Shown here: positions 48,557 to 59,310 of the stretch, one piece after another | Layout of the letters: every line of letters begins with the position of its first letter | How positions within the stretch are numbered: position 1 is the first letter of the stretch | Assembly: GCA_025642065.1 (NCBI GenBank) | Contig: JAODUP010000044.1 | Coordinates: forward strand, 1,580,001 to 1,644,000 | Origin: Paralvinella palmiformis | Taxonomy: Eukaryota; Annelida; Polychaeta; Terebellida; Alvinellidae | Reading direction: 5' to 3' | Length of the DNA: 64,000 nt | The notes under the pieces: model-generated | Seen by the model: the letters and a program-made list of their open reading frames with translations, nothing else | The model's database searches: none | Told to the model about the DNA's origin: nothing | Position numbers and translations under genes: made by a program

Positions 48557-49479
48557 CTGTTAGATCTAGATTCATAATTTCATTGTGATCTTTTAACTCG
48601 TTTAGTTATTTTTAGATTTAATTTGCAGTTACTGAGTTAGTGTGTCATTATATTTATATATATAGTTATTGACATTGATTTCATAAGTAACATACCCAAA
48701 TACTCACCTCTATCGATTTTACACGTTCTAAATTTAAACTAGTCTAGACTCAACTTCTCAAGTCATTATTATATTTATATGAATATATCACTGAGTGATG
48801 AGTCTAATCATATAAATTGTATTTGTAGGATGTAATTGGATTTGATCACATATATTACTACATATTTTAGATCGAATAATACAGAACTGAATATTAAATA
48901 GTAATATACCAAATGTGGTCTGGATAGGGTAACTGTCAAAACACATACTACATAAGTATGACAGCTAAGTTAACTTCTGCCTTATTGCCTGCAAATAAAT
49001 CAGATTTCCCGCGATTTAGAGACGGAAATACAATAAAAACCCACAGAGAGTTCCAAAACAGAGGGCGGCACTATACGTTAGCTCACTTGACTAGCTTCAA
49101 CCAGAGAGCTTAAATATAAATAGTCTTTGCTTCAACTATGCTAAAATGTAGAGCAGTATGGTTGTTTGTGTTCTTAGCGGAGAGCTTAAATATAAACAGT
49201 TTTTGCTCTTAGTCTTAACGTCTAGTAGTACTAGTAAAATCTAGTAGTACTAGTACAGTGCCTCAGAACAGTTACACGATTTGACTGTCTCACTCTCAGT
49301 GTCTGAATCGATAAATCCTTTTATATTGTGTTGTTATATATTCAAATATTGTATTATTGTGACTGCCTGATAAGACATTATTTATTATGAATTTGACCAA
49401 TTTTATTCAAAACTGAGGTTTAATTAACTCTCAATTTTCTGCTGGTCTGGTTATTGTATTGTAACACAGTGATTTAACG

Positions 49480-49762
49480 TTTGGTCATGTCTCCTCCCTG
49501 GGCCAGTCATGCATACACTCTGCCTTCAGACAATCTCCACTGTGAAATGAAATTAGTTTTTGTACATATCTATTAATTTTTTGGGGAGAGGGGGGCCCGT
49601 AGGAAGACAGCAATAGCTATTCTGGTCCCTCAATTTACATTGTAAATTAATCATTAATAATTTTAGTATTATAATTTCTTGTATGGTTGTTATGTGAACT
49701 GAATAAATCTATCTATCTACCTGGTTATGGCACTATATAAACATGCATTATTATTATTATAT
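49480..49762 (+). mobile_element. Putative LINE/SINE 3' tail
   Basis: It ends with GGCACTATATAAACATGC and an (ATT)n run, the 3' signature common to CR1/L2-like elements and the SINEs they mobilise. The upstream part (GGGGAGAGGGGGGCCCGTAG, TATTCTGGTCCCTCAATT) has no coding match I can support. Confidence 0.5.
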
Positions 49763-50404
49763 ATATTATAAACTCATTAAGTTTAGAGGCATTTTACTAC
49801 ATATTAATTATTCTCAAACAATCCAGTTGTTAGCGATACGTATTCATTCAATCATTGTGCACTTTTTTAAATTTGATTTATTTTGTATACACTAATGTTA
49901 AATACATATAAATATAATCTAATGCTAAAATACATAGATACATTAAAATACGAGGATAGCACAAGAAAGTGAAAACACTTATTGTGGGCCTTAGTGATTA
50001 GTTAGATTTACCAGAGAATGTAAATATAATTAATATACTTATGTTCTCTAATCTATATATACTAATATAGTCTATACTATTAGTATAGATAATTATTAGA
50101 GTATAGACTTGGAAATAAACAGTTTGCAAGCTAGTACGCCATATCCTGTATCTTAGTCTTACTGAGAGAGAAGTAATCTGAAGATTTGTCATAGATAGCA
50201 CCTCGTCTAACTTGATCATCACATGTAACTGTTGTATTGCTGTGTTAGTCGATCTATATAATATACTATATAATATATATAGGTCACACACATGTTGTAT
50301 CTGTAATACCTAACTTCCTTAATCATATTATTCATAACTTAGAGTCATATAGGCCTGTTAGTTATTAGAATCACAACAATTAAGTATGATTTTTATACAG
50401 CAGC

Positions 50405-50590
50405 TACTGGGGTGTCTCCATGGCCTATAACTGGTAGCACATTTGGCCATAGATCTATAGCACCTGGGTTCAAACCCCAGCTGGGCTATGTCAGAAGGGT
50501 GTTTCATCTTTCACTTTGCCTCATTACCTTTGGAGGTTGCTCGGCCCATTTATCCTACATTGTGCACAAAAGTAGCCATAAAACAGCAGC
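50405..50590 (+). repeat. tRNA-derived SINE, family A (copy 6)
   Basis: GGTGTCTCCATGGCCTATAA, CTGGGTTCAAACCCCAGC (B-box region), CAGAAGGGTGTTTCATC, TTACCTTTGGAGGTTGCTCG and GTGCACAAAAGTAGCCATAA follow in order. Confidence 0.88.
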
Positions 50591-50744
50591 ATTTACATTA
50601 TATAACAGCTATATACTACCCATCACTTGCCAAAGGAGTTATAATAAATAATCGTGAATCCTATTCATCTCCTGCTAGTCACATTCACATAAAATCAGTT
50701 GCACTATTGAATGTTATTACTTATCCTGTTTGGTCTCGCATATC

Positions 50745-50945
50745 ATGGGTAGAGTGTAGGACTATTTACCCATGGTTATGGACTTATGATCATCCTGTGC
50801 TCCCAGGAGGTCAGAGGTTCATACCCTGCCATGGCACTATAGTAGGAGGAGTTTTCAGACAACTGGCAAGGTTTTCTCCACCAAAAATGTCATTAGAGCA
50901 GCTATCTAGCTGAATAGGATGCTATATAAATGTCACATATTAACA
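50745..50945 (+). repeat. tRNA-derived SINE, family B (copy 3)
   Basis: CATGGGTAGAGTGTAGGA, GGTCAGAGGTTCATACCC, ATGGCACTATAGTAGGAGGA and AACTGGCAAGGTTTTCTCC match family B; it ends with GATGCTATATAAATG. Confidence 0.85.
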
Positions 50946-51075
50946 TTAATTTCTGAGCCATTTTGAATCATCTTCATCTTGTAAGGTTCCTTCTGGCTCA
51001 AACTGATATGATTGTATGTCATTCATGATGTAATCTTAACAACACAATTGTGTCATGTTCTGAAATAATTCCAAG
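50945..51075 (-). mobile_element. Internal fragment of the TTAA-MITE
   Basis: CATTAATTTCTGAGCCATTT, TGTATGTCATTCATGATGTA and TGTCATGTTCTGAAATAATT match the middle of copies A and B. Both termini are missing. Confidence 0.8.
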
Positions 51076-51112
51076 TAAAATAACTGCCATTTCAGACCAC
51101 TATATTATATAA

Positions 51113-51245
51113 CTACCTGTGTCTCAGTGTGGGCATATCTGAAGGTTGTTTCATCTTTGATTTTACTTCATTACCTTTGGAGGTCGCTCGGCCCATTTAG
51201 CTTGCTCTGTGCACAAGTGTCCATAAAACATCAATCATCATCCTC
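51113..51245 (+). repeat. SINE family A (copy 7), 5'-truncated
   Basis: It starts in the body (GTGGGCATATCTGAAGGTTG) and continues through TTACCTTTGGAGGTCGCTCG to ATCAATCATCATCC. The tRNA-like head is absent. Confidence 0.85.
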
Positions 51246-51320
51246 AGAATTGAAACATATATAGCATCCTGGTTATGTCAGTAATAACATTGTCCCATTT
51301 GTGAACATTTTCTTTACCAG

Positions 51321-51547
51321 CATTGACTACCACAAAACTTGATGCTACAAGAATATACATTCACATTTGGACTGTAGCTAGCATCAGCTTACATACTTCA
51401 AGGTTCAATCAGTTCATCGCAGATGCTACATGTCCAGATTGTGGTGCTGATCTCAAATATATCAGTCAACAGAGAGAAGATAAAGTGAAAAGGGATTTAG
51501 AGGAAGTTTTGTCAAATAATCTTTCTGTGTTTACCAGAAACTTTTGA
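51321..51547 (+). CDS. Unassigned terminal exon
   Basis: After a strong acceptor (ACATTTTCTTTACCAG at 51305-51320) an open frame in phase 1 runs 75 codons to TGA. It contains TRIYIHIWTVASISLH, RFNQFIADATCPDCGADL with a CxxC pair, and a charged helix-like end (QQREDKVKRDLEEVL). Codon composition looks coding and there is no repeat match. I do not recognise the protein and could not find the upstream exon(s), which should lie on the plus strand to the left. Confidence 0.5.
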
Positions 51548-51919
51548 CAACTATCCCTGGTAAAGAGCTCCACATGAAAAGCTAGGATACTGCATTGGCA
51601 TATTGTTTTATAATGAAAGATGTATGTCAAATGTTTGTGTCTGGGGTTAGCTTTTGTAAATGGATGATTGCATTTTAATTAATTGATTCCCAACTGCCAC
51701 TTATGAGAACACCCTGTCTGGTTTTTCAGATGTCTGATCTTCTGATGCATTGACTGCTGGAAATTTATTTTATTACTATACTGTATCAAGGAGGTTGTTT
51801 ATTAACAAAGCAAATAAGATTGGGCTCAGGTATACTATAATGTACTAGAACAAAGACCCTAGACATTTTACAAAACTAGACCAAATAGTTTGATTAATCT
51901 AATTATACAATTGTATTTC

Positions 51920-51929
51920 ACACACACAC

Positions 51930-51956
<27 letters not shown>
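51920..51956. repeat. (CA)n(TA)n microsatellite
   Basis: A short CA run followed by about 11 TA units. Confidence 0.9.
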
Positions 51957-51960
<4 letters not shown>

Positions 51961-52099
51961 GGCAATCAAGTTGCCTTAGGCCTCACCCTCCTAGGAAGAG
52001 ACATGCTGAGGATGCTACCCTGTGAGAAACCACCCTGGATACTGTCAAAAGCCAGTGTATATTTTAGGGGCTCTACTGTCCAATGTTTGTGAAAAATTC

Positions 52100-52960
52100 A
52101 GAAAAAGCAGGGAAGAATATTAATTAAAATTAATGGCTTGATAAATCCTCTCATCTTGCATCAAAATTCTAACAAATATTCATAATTACCCTCAGTAAAA
52201 AAACTTTTACCAGTCCTGTAATTTTTCTATAGGCTTCTTTAGCAATTCTGTGTCATAAGATCAGGAAATGATTGGACAATTCTAATCAATTGGTGACGTC
52301 TGTGAACAGTTGCAGCATATTCTACAGTGCACTGACAACATCATTCATCATAAAGTCAAAATCCAATTGTTTTCATTGGGCTACGATACCTACGTCAAAC
52401 TGAAAGATGTACTACACCTAGTTTCATAAGTATACACAATCTTCATTGTAAATTTGGAAATGTATTGTTTCCTGAAATTCTACTTTACCATTGAATCTGA
52501 TAGTACTTTCAACTAATGCAGCAACAGTTACATGATTTTTAGGTAGGTCATAAATGAAAAGCTACGTAAACAGTCATGCTGATCATCATGAAACAGATTA
52601 GTTACCATCATATTTTAAACTACCAGTAAGCAATCCCTGACAGATAACTCTGTCATCCAATAAATAAATTAAGAATGACTGATATATAATTATCTCCTGA
52701 TAAATTAGCCATCGTGTGTTGTCAGGCCTCTATCTTCATCTTTGATAAGCATCTCTCATATAGTTTTGGTGGTAACTTCAAAAACTGGGCTAGTTCACAC
52801 AGAATGAATGGGTGAAAACCATCAAAGTCTACAGACTTAATGGTTTTTAGCTGGTTTACATTCTTTTTCACAATTTCTAACATCATATTTACTCATACTT
52901 GAGGCAAGTTATGTAGCGCTGGCCTCATATTTCATGTGCTTCTAGGTCATTCTGGGTTGA
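52100..52960 (-). mobile_element. Heavily decayed LINE reverse-transcriptase
   Basis: On the minus strand, VNQLKTIKSVDFDGFHPFIL and CELAQFLKLPPKLYERCLSK resemble the LxxLKxxKSxGPDGxHPxxLKEL block of LINE reverse transcriptases. Further on, LFHDDQHD resembles the LFSxxQHGFR block, and IAKEAYRKITGLVKVF resembles the later AxKAYxKLxLxxR block. Many stops and frame changes. Confidence 0.6.
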
Positions 52961-53655
52961 CACCAATATTACTTTTTTTCTTTCTCATTATTCATTAGGC
53001 TGTCATCAATGTTTTGGAAATCACCCAATCTTTATTTTGCCATAGGATTAGATTTATATAATCACCAAAGTTTTTAAAGTTGTGTTTGAAAGTATTAAAT
53101 GATTAAATAGTCTGTTTAGTGACTGATCTTCTCATGCCATTTCAACATTAATTGTTTTGATATTCATAAGGTGACTATTTGGGTTATTCATTTATCATTA
53201 TCTATAATCTCGGCTTGAATGAAATGGTCTGCAACGCCATATGGATAAACACAAACAAAATTTAGCAAACTTACATTTTAGTAATACATTTATAATACTG
53301 ACACGGTGTTTTACATGATAGCTAAGCATTCCAACTCTTATTTAAAATCATGGTGCTATTTGAACAAGTCAGTTTGATTGGAAAACATTTTAGCTTGAAG
53401 ATTAATTTAAAAAAATATTCTACTGGTTAAGCTCATTGTCTAGTCACTCTACTCACAAAAATACAGAAGTAAAGTAACCAGTTTCTTTAAAATTTGATAA
53501 ATTTATACATATCCTTACTAAGGAGAATAATGTTATATACAAACATTTATCAAATATACAATCAAAAAAATAACTTCTCTAATTCAAACATACATAGGTG
53601 TGATGTATCATTATGTGTTATATTAAAATACATAATTTTTACATGTGTAAGTTGG

Positions 53656-53661
53656 TTTATT
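53656..53661 (-). terminator. Poly(A) signal for TMEM218
   Basis: AATAAA on the minus strand about 35 bp past the TMEM218 stop codon. Confidence 0.6.
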
Positions 53662-53693
53662 TTGGACATATACATTAAATGTGTATATCACTG

Positions 53694-54041
53694 TTAAAAT
53701 GCCCTCATTTTCTTCAGTGGGCCTGTTCGCTGTTCTTCACATATGTGTATAAATAACCAGAAGGCAAGTCCAAGTAACACACCAATGCCAACAAATGATA
53801 TTAAAACTGTTCGTTTCACATACATCTCGTCATATTTTATATAGCTTTCTTCTGGTGGTGGTTCACCTCTTGGCATAAACCAAAGTATCAAGGTCAAGAT
53901 GATCGCTATAAGAATAAAGCCAACAGCGGCATATGCTAAGTTTCCTTGTGCACGTGAGAACGCAATACACATAAATATGCACAGTGCCCATACGAAGGCG
54001 AGAATGAATAGACCAATACCAATCCCAGCTACAGTAGCCAT
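53694..54041 (-). CDS. TMEM218: TMEM218, ciliary transition-zone membrane protein
   Basis: The intronless coding region gives 115 residues, the same length as human TMEM218. The start at 54041 has a strong context (TTACCATGG); an in-frame ATG ten codons upstream (54071) is weaker and absent from relatives. Three hydrophobic helices are seen: GIGIGLFILAFVWALCIFMC, then AAVGFILIAIILTLILWFMP, then RTVLISFVGIGVLLGLAFWL. The FPRxxE-like loop is MPRGEPPPE, and IHICEE matches the IHYVLE block. In vertebrates TMEM218 sits at the ciliary transition zone with TMEM67 and other MKS-module proteins, and is mutated in Joubert/Meckel syndromes. A 5' UTR exon ends in an acceptor at 54120 (TTTCTTTGCAG), with a candidate non-coding first exon ending at 54268 (GAA|GTAAGTA). 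Confidence 0.94.
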   Translation of the reverse strand: MATVAGIGIGLFILAFVWALCIFMCIAFSRAQGNLAYAAVGFILIAIILTLILWFMPRGEPPPEESYIKYDEMYVKRTVLISFVGIGVLLGLAFWLFIHICEEQRTGPLKKMRAF

Positions 54042-54559
54042 GGTAACAGGATATTTTCTTCCGTATTTCACGCTTTGATTTGGGAATCACACTGAAACTG
54101 TTGTTTCTTCGAGTTTAACCTGCAAAGAAACACACACAATTGAATCTCAATAATAACAATTGTCAACTTTTCAGAATTTACCTAATTATCGCTCAACCGC
54201 GTCGCTAGCAACATTAATATCTACTTCTATTTACATCTTAATCATAATATAAGCAAAATGTACTTACTTCCATGTACATCTCCTGTGTTGTATGCAATAA
54301 GTACCAACCAATCTATTAGCTTGTTAATTATTTATTAACATCTGAAAGACAAACAGGCATACTTGTTCAATCACATTCCAGCAATACAATTCACTAGAGG
54401 CGCTATAGTCATGGTATTTAAAAATATAATTCGGATTATTTAGATAATATCGATTGATTTATTTTCTTTCATTTCATGGTTTATGATCATGAAACATGGA
54501 TAGCACACCAACTGACCAAAGTGGGAGCACTTATAGTCTTATTTCCAGTGATCCCTTTT

Positions 54560-54770
54560 GTGGTTTTTCATATCGCTCCTCACCCAGCACTCACAGGGGA
54601 GCAGTGCGGAAAGCTGGCCTGGAGCCAAAATACATCGAGGGTGATCACTGCCAGAGTGTAGTCTCCATTACGTCCTCAGGCGGTCTTAATTTAAGGTCTT
54701 CCCTTTTTAATTAATTCAGTGGAAACGGCAGCGCCAGTTAACGTGGTTAGCCACCCACGATATTGCATTT
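54560..54770 (-). repeat. Long tRNA-SINE, family C (copy 2), partial
   Basis: The minus strand holds the family body (TGGGTGGCTAACCACGTTAA, CACTCTGGCAGTGATCACCC, CTCCCCTGTGAGTGCTGGGT) without the head. Confidence 0.8.
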
Positions 54771-55227
54771 TCTTCCGTCGTTCGTATTATGAGTCCAAAT
54801 CGATTGAAATGGTTATGGTGTGGGGAGGAGCGACACTCCTTACTATTAGCTGATACACATGTGCTGAATGCAGTTTGCTGCTTCTTGGACAACAACAAAA
54901 ATAACCAATAGGTTTGTATATGTATCTTTGGTTTAATATTATTGGCCAATTATAAACATATTTATTTTGTCTATTCATATAATTACAGTTATATTATATA
55001 TTTCGGCAACATATGCTAATTCAATATCATGTAGTTATAAAAGTTTGTGATATTAAAAACATTGTTTCTTAGGAATATACGAAAAACAAATAATGTTTAT
55101 ATCGTTATCGATAACATAATATAGTTCCCTTGAAAATAAGTACGTAAAATAAAAATGTGTGCGCGCGCCCGCGTGTGTGCGTGACATAGTGGGATACACG
55201 ATCAACACTCCTAGATCTAGCTGTGTG

Positions 55228-55412
55228 AATTTTTCCGGTAGTGCGATTGATCACAGATAGCTACTACCTGAGTTCAAATTTCGGCGTGGCCACGTCATAA
55301 TTAATTAAGGGTGTTTCATCTTTGACTTAGACTCATTAAATTACCTTTGGAGATTGATCGGCCCATTTAGCTTATAATGTACACAAAAGTGGCCGTAAAA
55401 CACCAATCAAAT
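55228..55412 (+). repeat. tRNA-derived SINE, family A (copy 8)
   Basis: CTACCTGAGTTCAAATTTCG, AAGGGTGTTTCATCTTTGAC, TTACCTTTGGAGATTGATCG and CACAAAAGTGGCCGTAAAAC follow in order. Confidence 0.85.
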
Positions 55413-55661
55413 ATAATTTGAATTATGAATAGATTTGTAGATTTATTTTATGGTTCTGTCTACTAGTGGTTTTACTATGTTTGCTCATATTCATTATAAG
55501 ATATTTCTTTTATTAGGTAATGTAATTTGTACTTGAATGTTTGAGGGTAGACGATGGATGTATTCGTAACCGTAATTTCGGTTGTCTTTAAAGAAATCCT
55601 TTCAGGTTTCTGAGATTCCTTCCTTGTATAGGAGAACCACACATGCAGATATGTAAAATTA

Positions 55662-55690
55662 CATATATATATATATATATATATATATAG
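55662..55690. repeat. (AT)n microsatellite
   Basis: About 14 AT units, 50 bp before the perfect hairpin. Confidence 0.9.
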
Positions 55691-55738
55691 CAGCAAGTAT
55701 AGTATGTTATCATTCGCAAGAATTAATACTGTAGACCT

Positions 55739-55811
55739 GCAAATGTTGACGATCGTTTTAATTTGGCGAAGTGCCAAAAATAGCCAAATTAAAACGATCG
55801 TCAACATTTGC
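55739..55811. repeat. Perfect inverted repeat, 29-bp arms
   Basis: Arm 1 (55739-55767, starting GCAAATGTTGACGATCG) and arm 2 (55783-55811, ending CGATCGTCAACATTTGC) are exact reverse complements across all 29 bp, with a 15-nt loop (55768-55782). No repeat family in the window contains it. Confidence 0.95.
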
Positions 55812-56689
55812 TGATCATGCTATCTACAGACTAACACACCATCAGAAATATCGTTGAAAGCTCACAGTTGTTAGGATATAGGCCTATTATTGTTCTCCAT
55901 AGTGTGAGCTTGTGTAGACAAATTAATCTACATACAACAATTAAATTGAGCGTTGGTCAATAAACTATTTATATTTAGTATTGCAAATATTCATTTCACA
56001 GCAAAAGCATTGGAATTATCAAATCAGTTGAACGCATCATCAATATAAGAGAGCTTAAAAACGGTTATAAATGGTCTTTGTCAATATTGTGCATCATCGG
56101 ATATGATTGGCTAGCTCTCTAAATAGAAACCTCTTTCGAAAAGCGCATTATAAAAAAAACACCTAATTATGATAATCATTTATTGACAGCATGTTCATAA
56201 TATAAAATCACTAGATAATATCCTATTGGTGTGCAGTTTATTTAAATCTAGCACAAACCATCGTAAAAGCCACACATAACAATCAACGGTGATCATACAT
56301 TTACAATACAACACTCAACATTCACACACAAGCTAATTATACGCCACACTGAACATTTAAAGTTATTGAACTCTGACTCTTGTCTCGATTTCTTCAATTG
56401 CTTTTTGTGATAACTCATGCTCCATATGACTTCATTTCAAAGTGGTGCACGGTTGGATAAGAATCAGTGAGCCTGCGTGTGATCGTGTGTTTGCTTATGG
56501 TCTGAATTACAAGAAATTATAGGTGTCGTCGTGTTTTGAAGGTGTGATTTGAGACAATATTGGTGAATTTACACAGATAAGACTTTATATTAAAATTTGA
56601 TAACTTTAGAACCAAAAACTTAAAACGTCGCCATCTTGTTGAGATTGTCAATTTGCCATCATTTGCCGATTCACAGCATGTGGCTTGTT

Positions 56690-57950
56690 TACTTCTATAA
56701 CTTGGCTTTTCTTCCGAGTGAAGTGTTCATGGCCAGATCTTGCTTGGCCTTTGGTGCTTGGTCACTTTGAAAGCATACAATCTGATAGTTGCTATTCACC
56801 AAAATCCAGACATTGCCTTCTACTTTCCCCAGTAAGACCACATAATTGGCACGCGTGATCTTTTTATCAGAACAGATTTGCAAGGAAGCATGGTGCTCGA
56901 ATTTATCCCCTTTACTTTCTCCAGTGGATCATTTGATACATAGTGATGCTGGATTGGTGCATACCTCATATCATCCGAATCACCCTTGTAGGCCTTGCTA
57001 TAGATCTCACCGACGAATTTCCCATAGCTTGAGGAATTACGGCATTGGTGTCTAGCGTTAAGAGTGTCGTTGTGCATGAGCAACATGCTAAATCAGTAAT
57101 ACCATAACATCAGTATCATTACTCCAAACTAAGATGGACTACGGTCATTATGTCTCCAATATCTGCATCATGTGATGCAGAATTCTATTTTCAGCTTCAT
57201 CATGCACGTGAACAAAGGAACATCTTCACGTACTAACTGGCCATTGATCTCAGTGGTATGAGTAGCAGATGTTCTCAAGTCCCACGAATACTTGGTGTTC
57301 ATGGAAAATAACAGAATGCCGTTTTGAAAGATGTCGCTTTTTGTCAATCTCTTGGTTTTTATGTTCAGGTCCTTGTAATTGAGAATATGACTTCTTCCGT
57401 TGTACTGCTCCTGGTCCATTTTGCTGGCTTAAAGGACGGAAACACGCACAAATTCCACTTATACATCTCGTATATAGTTTTTGCAGAATAAGTTGAGCAG
57501 TCACTCTAAATAACATAGATGGGTTAACGAGATTGTGCAATAGAAACACAGCTGCGTCCACAGCAGAAACGTCAGTATGTTCCAGGGCTTCACTTTCTGC
57601 ATGATCTTCTAGTTTAGGAAACAACTTTGACTGTTCAGTTTTATTCCGCGTTTCATCCAGCCGAGCGAGAGATAATGGCGTTGGTGTCACGGGATATTTG
57701 AAAACTAGTTCAAACTTTATATTCTCCAAGATGTTGAGATAGATCAGTCAGCCAAAATGATTTCTCGTACCCTGTAGTTCCACCCGCTTCTGGTTCTTTA
57801 CACCAACACGGATCGTGATCGCTGCCGAGGCGAAATTCCCCACCTTCCTTCTTGGAATTGGCTTCTCAAATCGAGCTTCATTTTGATAGCATGTACCGTC
57901 AGGTAACAAGCACATCTGGTACTTGCATTCTTTGAGCAAGTTAACAGATC
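56690..57950 (-). pseudogene. Decayed mobile-element-associated ORF family
   Basis: Minus-strand pieces in several frames (FKYPVTPTPLSLARLDE, EHTDVSAVDAAVFLLHNLVN, GPGAVQRKKSYSQLQGPEHK, STMLPCKSVLIKRSRVPIM, KKITRANYVVLLGKV) resemble a multi-copy family of hypothetical proteins in invertebrate genomes with PLTPVPLSL, LPPCxxxL and (K/R)RxNYVAxxW signatures. This is from memory of the pattern and should be searched. Frame breaks are frequent. Confidence 0.5.
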
Positions 57951-58019
57951 ACTCTAGATATGTCATCATTTGTTTTCATTCCTGTTATAGGTTATCGTCT
58001 ATTTCTTCAGTGAAAGGAT

Positions 58020-58229
58020 TTGAACCCAGCCTTTTCCAACAGACTACTCACCAAACAGCTACTGACAGACCTGGTAATCATCCAGCGACTCCTAGCAGTA
58101 TCAGGACGACTAAACGAAGCGATTTCTGTCAACCTAGAAGCAGCACCTGCGTTGACTCTCCACTTCAACAGAAGTTCAGCAGAACAGAAGGATTTAGCTC
58201 TTCTAGCATTCTCTAATGCTCCTATGTGA
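58020..58229 (+). other. Small ORF, possible exon of unknown gene
   Basis: A 69-codon frame, MNPAFSNRLLTKQLLTDLVI then QRLLAVSGRLNEAISVNLEA, ending FSNAPM before a TGA that overlaps a GTGAGT donor-like site. Composition looks coding but no family was recognised and no partner exon was found. Confidence 0.3.
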
Positions 58230-58630
58230 GTATTATCGATATTGAGGCGAATGATGTACTGTAATTACAGATATTTTCACGCGTTCTTAATTTCGTGAAT
58301 TATTGCATGCTTTATCGTAGCATGAACACTGAAATATATTTTTTTTATTCAACAACGATAAACTCGTTTTAGGGATGAAGAATAGAGCTAAATTAAATAA
58401 GACAATTCAAAACCTATTGCGCACTGACCGTTGCATTGTTTGCGTTGGGCAACCGGGAAACAAATTTCTAATTATCCCAATGCGTCTACACCGTCACATC
58501 ATTGCCACAGACTTCGACAGATTTCTTGTGATTGGACTGAATCTTAAATGTAACAGCCAATCATAGTGAGAATAAGAACTAACAGTGGCCAAAACAGCTT
58601 CGTGGTGGCAAAACTGTAAATTATATAAAA

Positions 58631-58980
58631 GAGCTCCGGTGGTCTAGCGGTTAAGCACCCGGTACTTGGTGCTAAGGGTCACAGGTTCGATCCCAGCAAG
58701 AGGTCGAAACTTTTCCAGAGATTAATTTCTCGGCTCACAACATCGTGGGTGGCTGACCACGTTAAATGGCGCTGACGTCTCAACTGAATTATTAAAAATA
58801 AAGGGGGACGTTAAAGACCTTCTGAGGACGTAAAGCACTCTGGCAGTGACCACCCTCAGGGTATTTCGGTTCCATTTTTCCGTACTGCTCCCCTGTGAGT
58901 GGTGGGGGAGGCGTTTCTCAACCACTCGAACATAGAAGCTGTGCTGAATAAGCGAACAACAAAGCAAACAAACCAAATAC
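58631..58980 (+). repeat. Long tRNA-SINE, family C (copy 3), near full length
   Basis: The tRNA-like head (GGTGGTCTAGCGGTTAAGCA, B box GGTTCGATCCC at 58684-58694) is followed by the body CTTTTCCAGAGATTAATTTC, GTGGCTGACCACGTTAAATG, CACTCTGGCAGTGACCACCC and CTCCCCTGTGAGTGGTGGGG, and an AACAAAGCAAACAAACC tail. Confidence 0.9.
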
Positions 58981-59074
58981 CCATACATCTGGCAAAAGCC
59001 GAACAACACATAGTAAAAGTTCGGCACCGGTACGTCCGGGACAGGAATTTTACAAATTCATTTTCAGAAACATA

Positions 59075-59161
59075 AACCCTACGGAGAAGGACTCCACCAT
59101 AAAGGCTGTGCCAAACAAGCGACAGCCTGGGAATACTCCCCGAACTACAAGCAAGCAAGCA
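59075..59161 (+). repeat. SINE family C tail module
   Basis: GGCTGTGCCAAACAAGCGAC, AGCCTGGGAATACTCCCCG and an (AAGC)n-like tail. It resembles the piece at 7085-7180. Confidence 0.65.
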
Positions 59162-59310
59162 CATCTTTAAACATGGATGTTTTCAGCCATTGATAATACA
59201 GCATGCTGTACTGACATCTTGAAGGATGTAATTGCCAAGTTAGGAATATTTTGCTTTTAACATTGGCAGGCATTTGTAAAATGGAATGTATTATATGCGT
59301 GTGGTTGTGA

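Larger units (their letters stand above)
44959..49479. other. Gene-poor AT-rich stretch
   Basis: No convincing exon. It holds three 25-bp palindromes (46127-46311), three imperfect copies of an ATAATGATCACAGAAATAAT-like unit near 46157, 46403 and 46533, a perfect palindrome near 48535, and direct repeats near 48195/48288 and 49105/49180. A 30-residue ATG ORF at 47785-47877 (MVAEQALVIFGLKVEAAFDS) resembles the start of some SWIM/FAR1-type transposon-derived proteins but is too short to assign. Confidence 0.5.
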
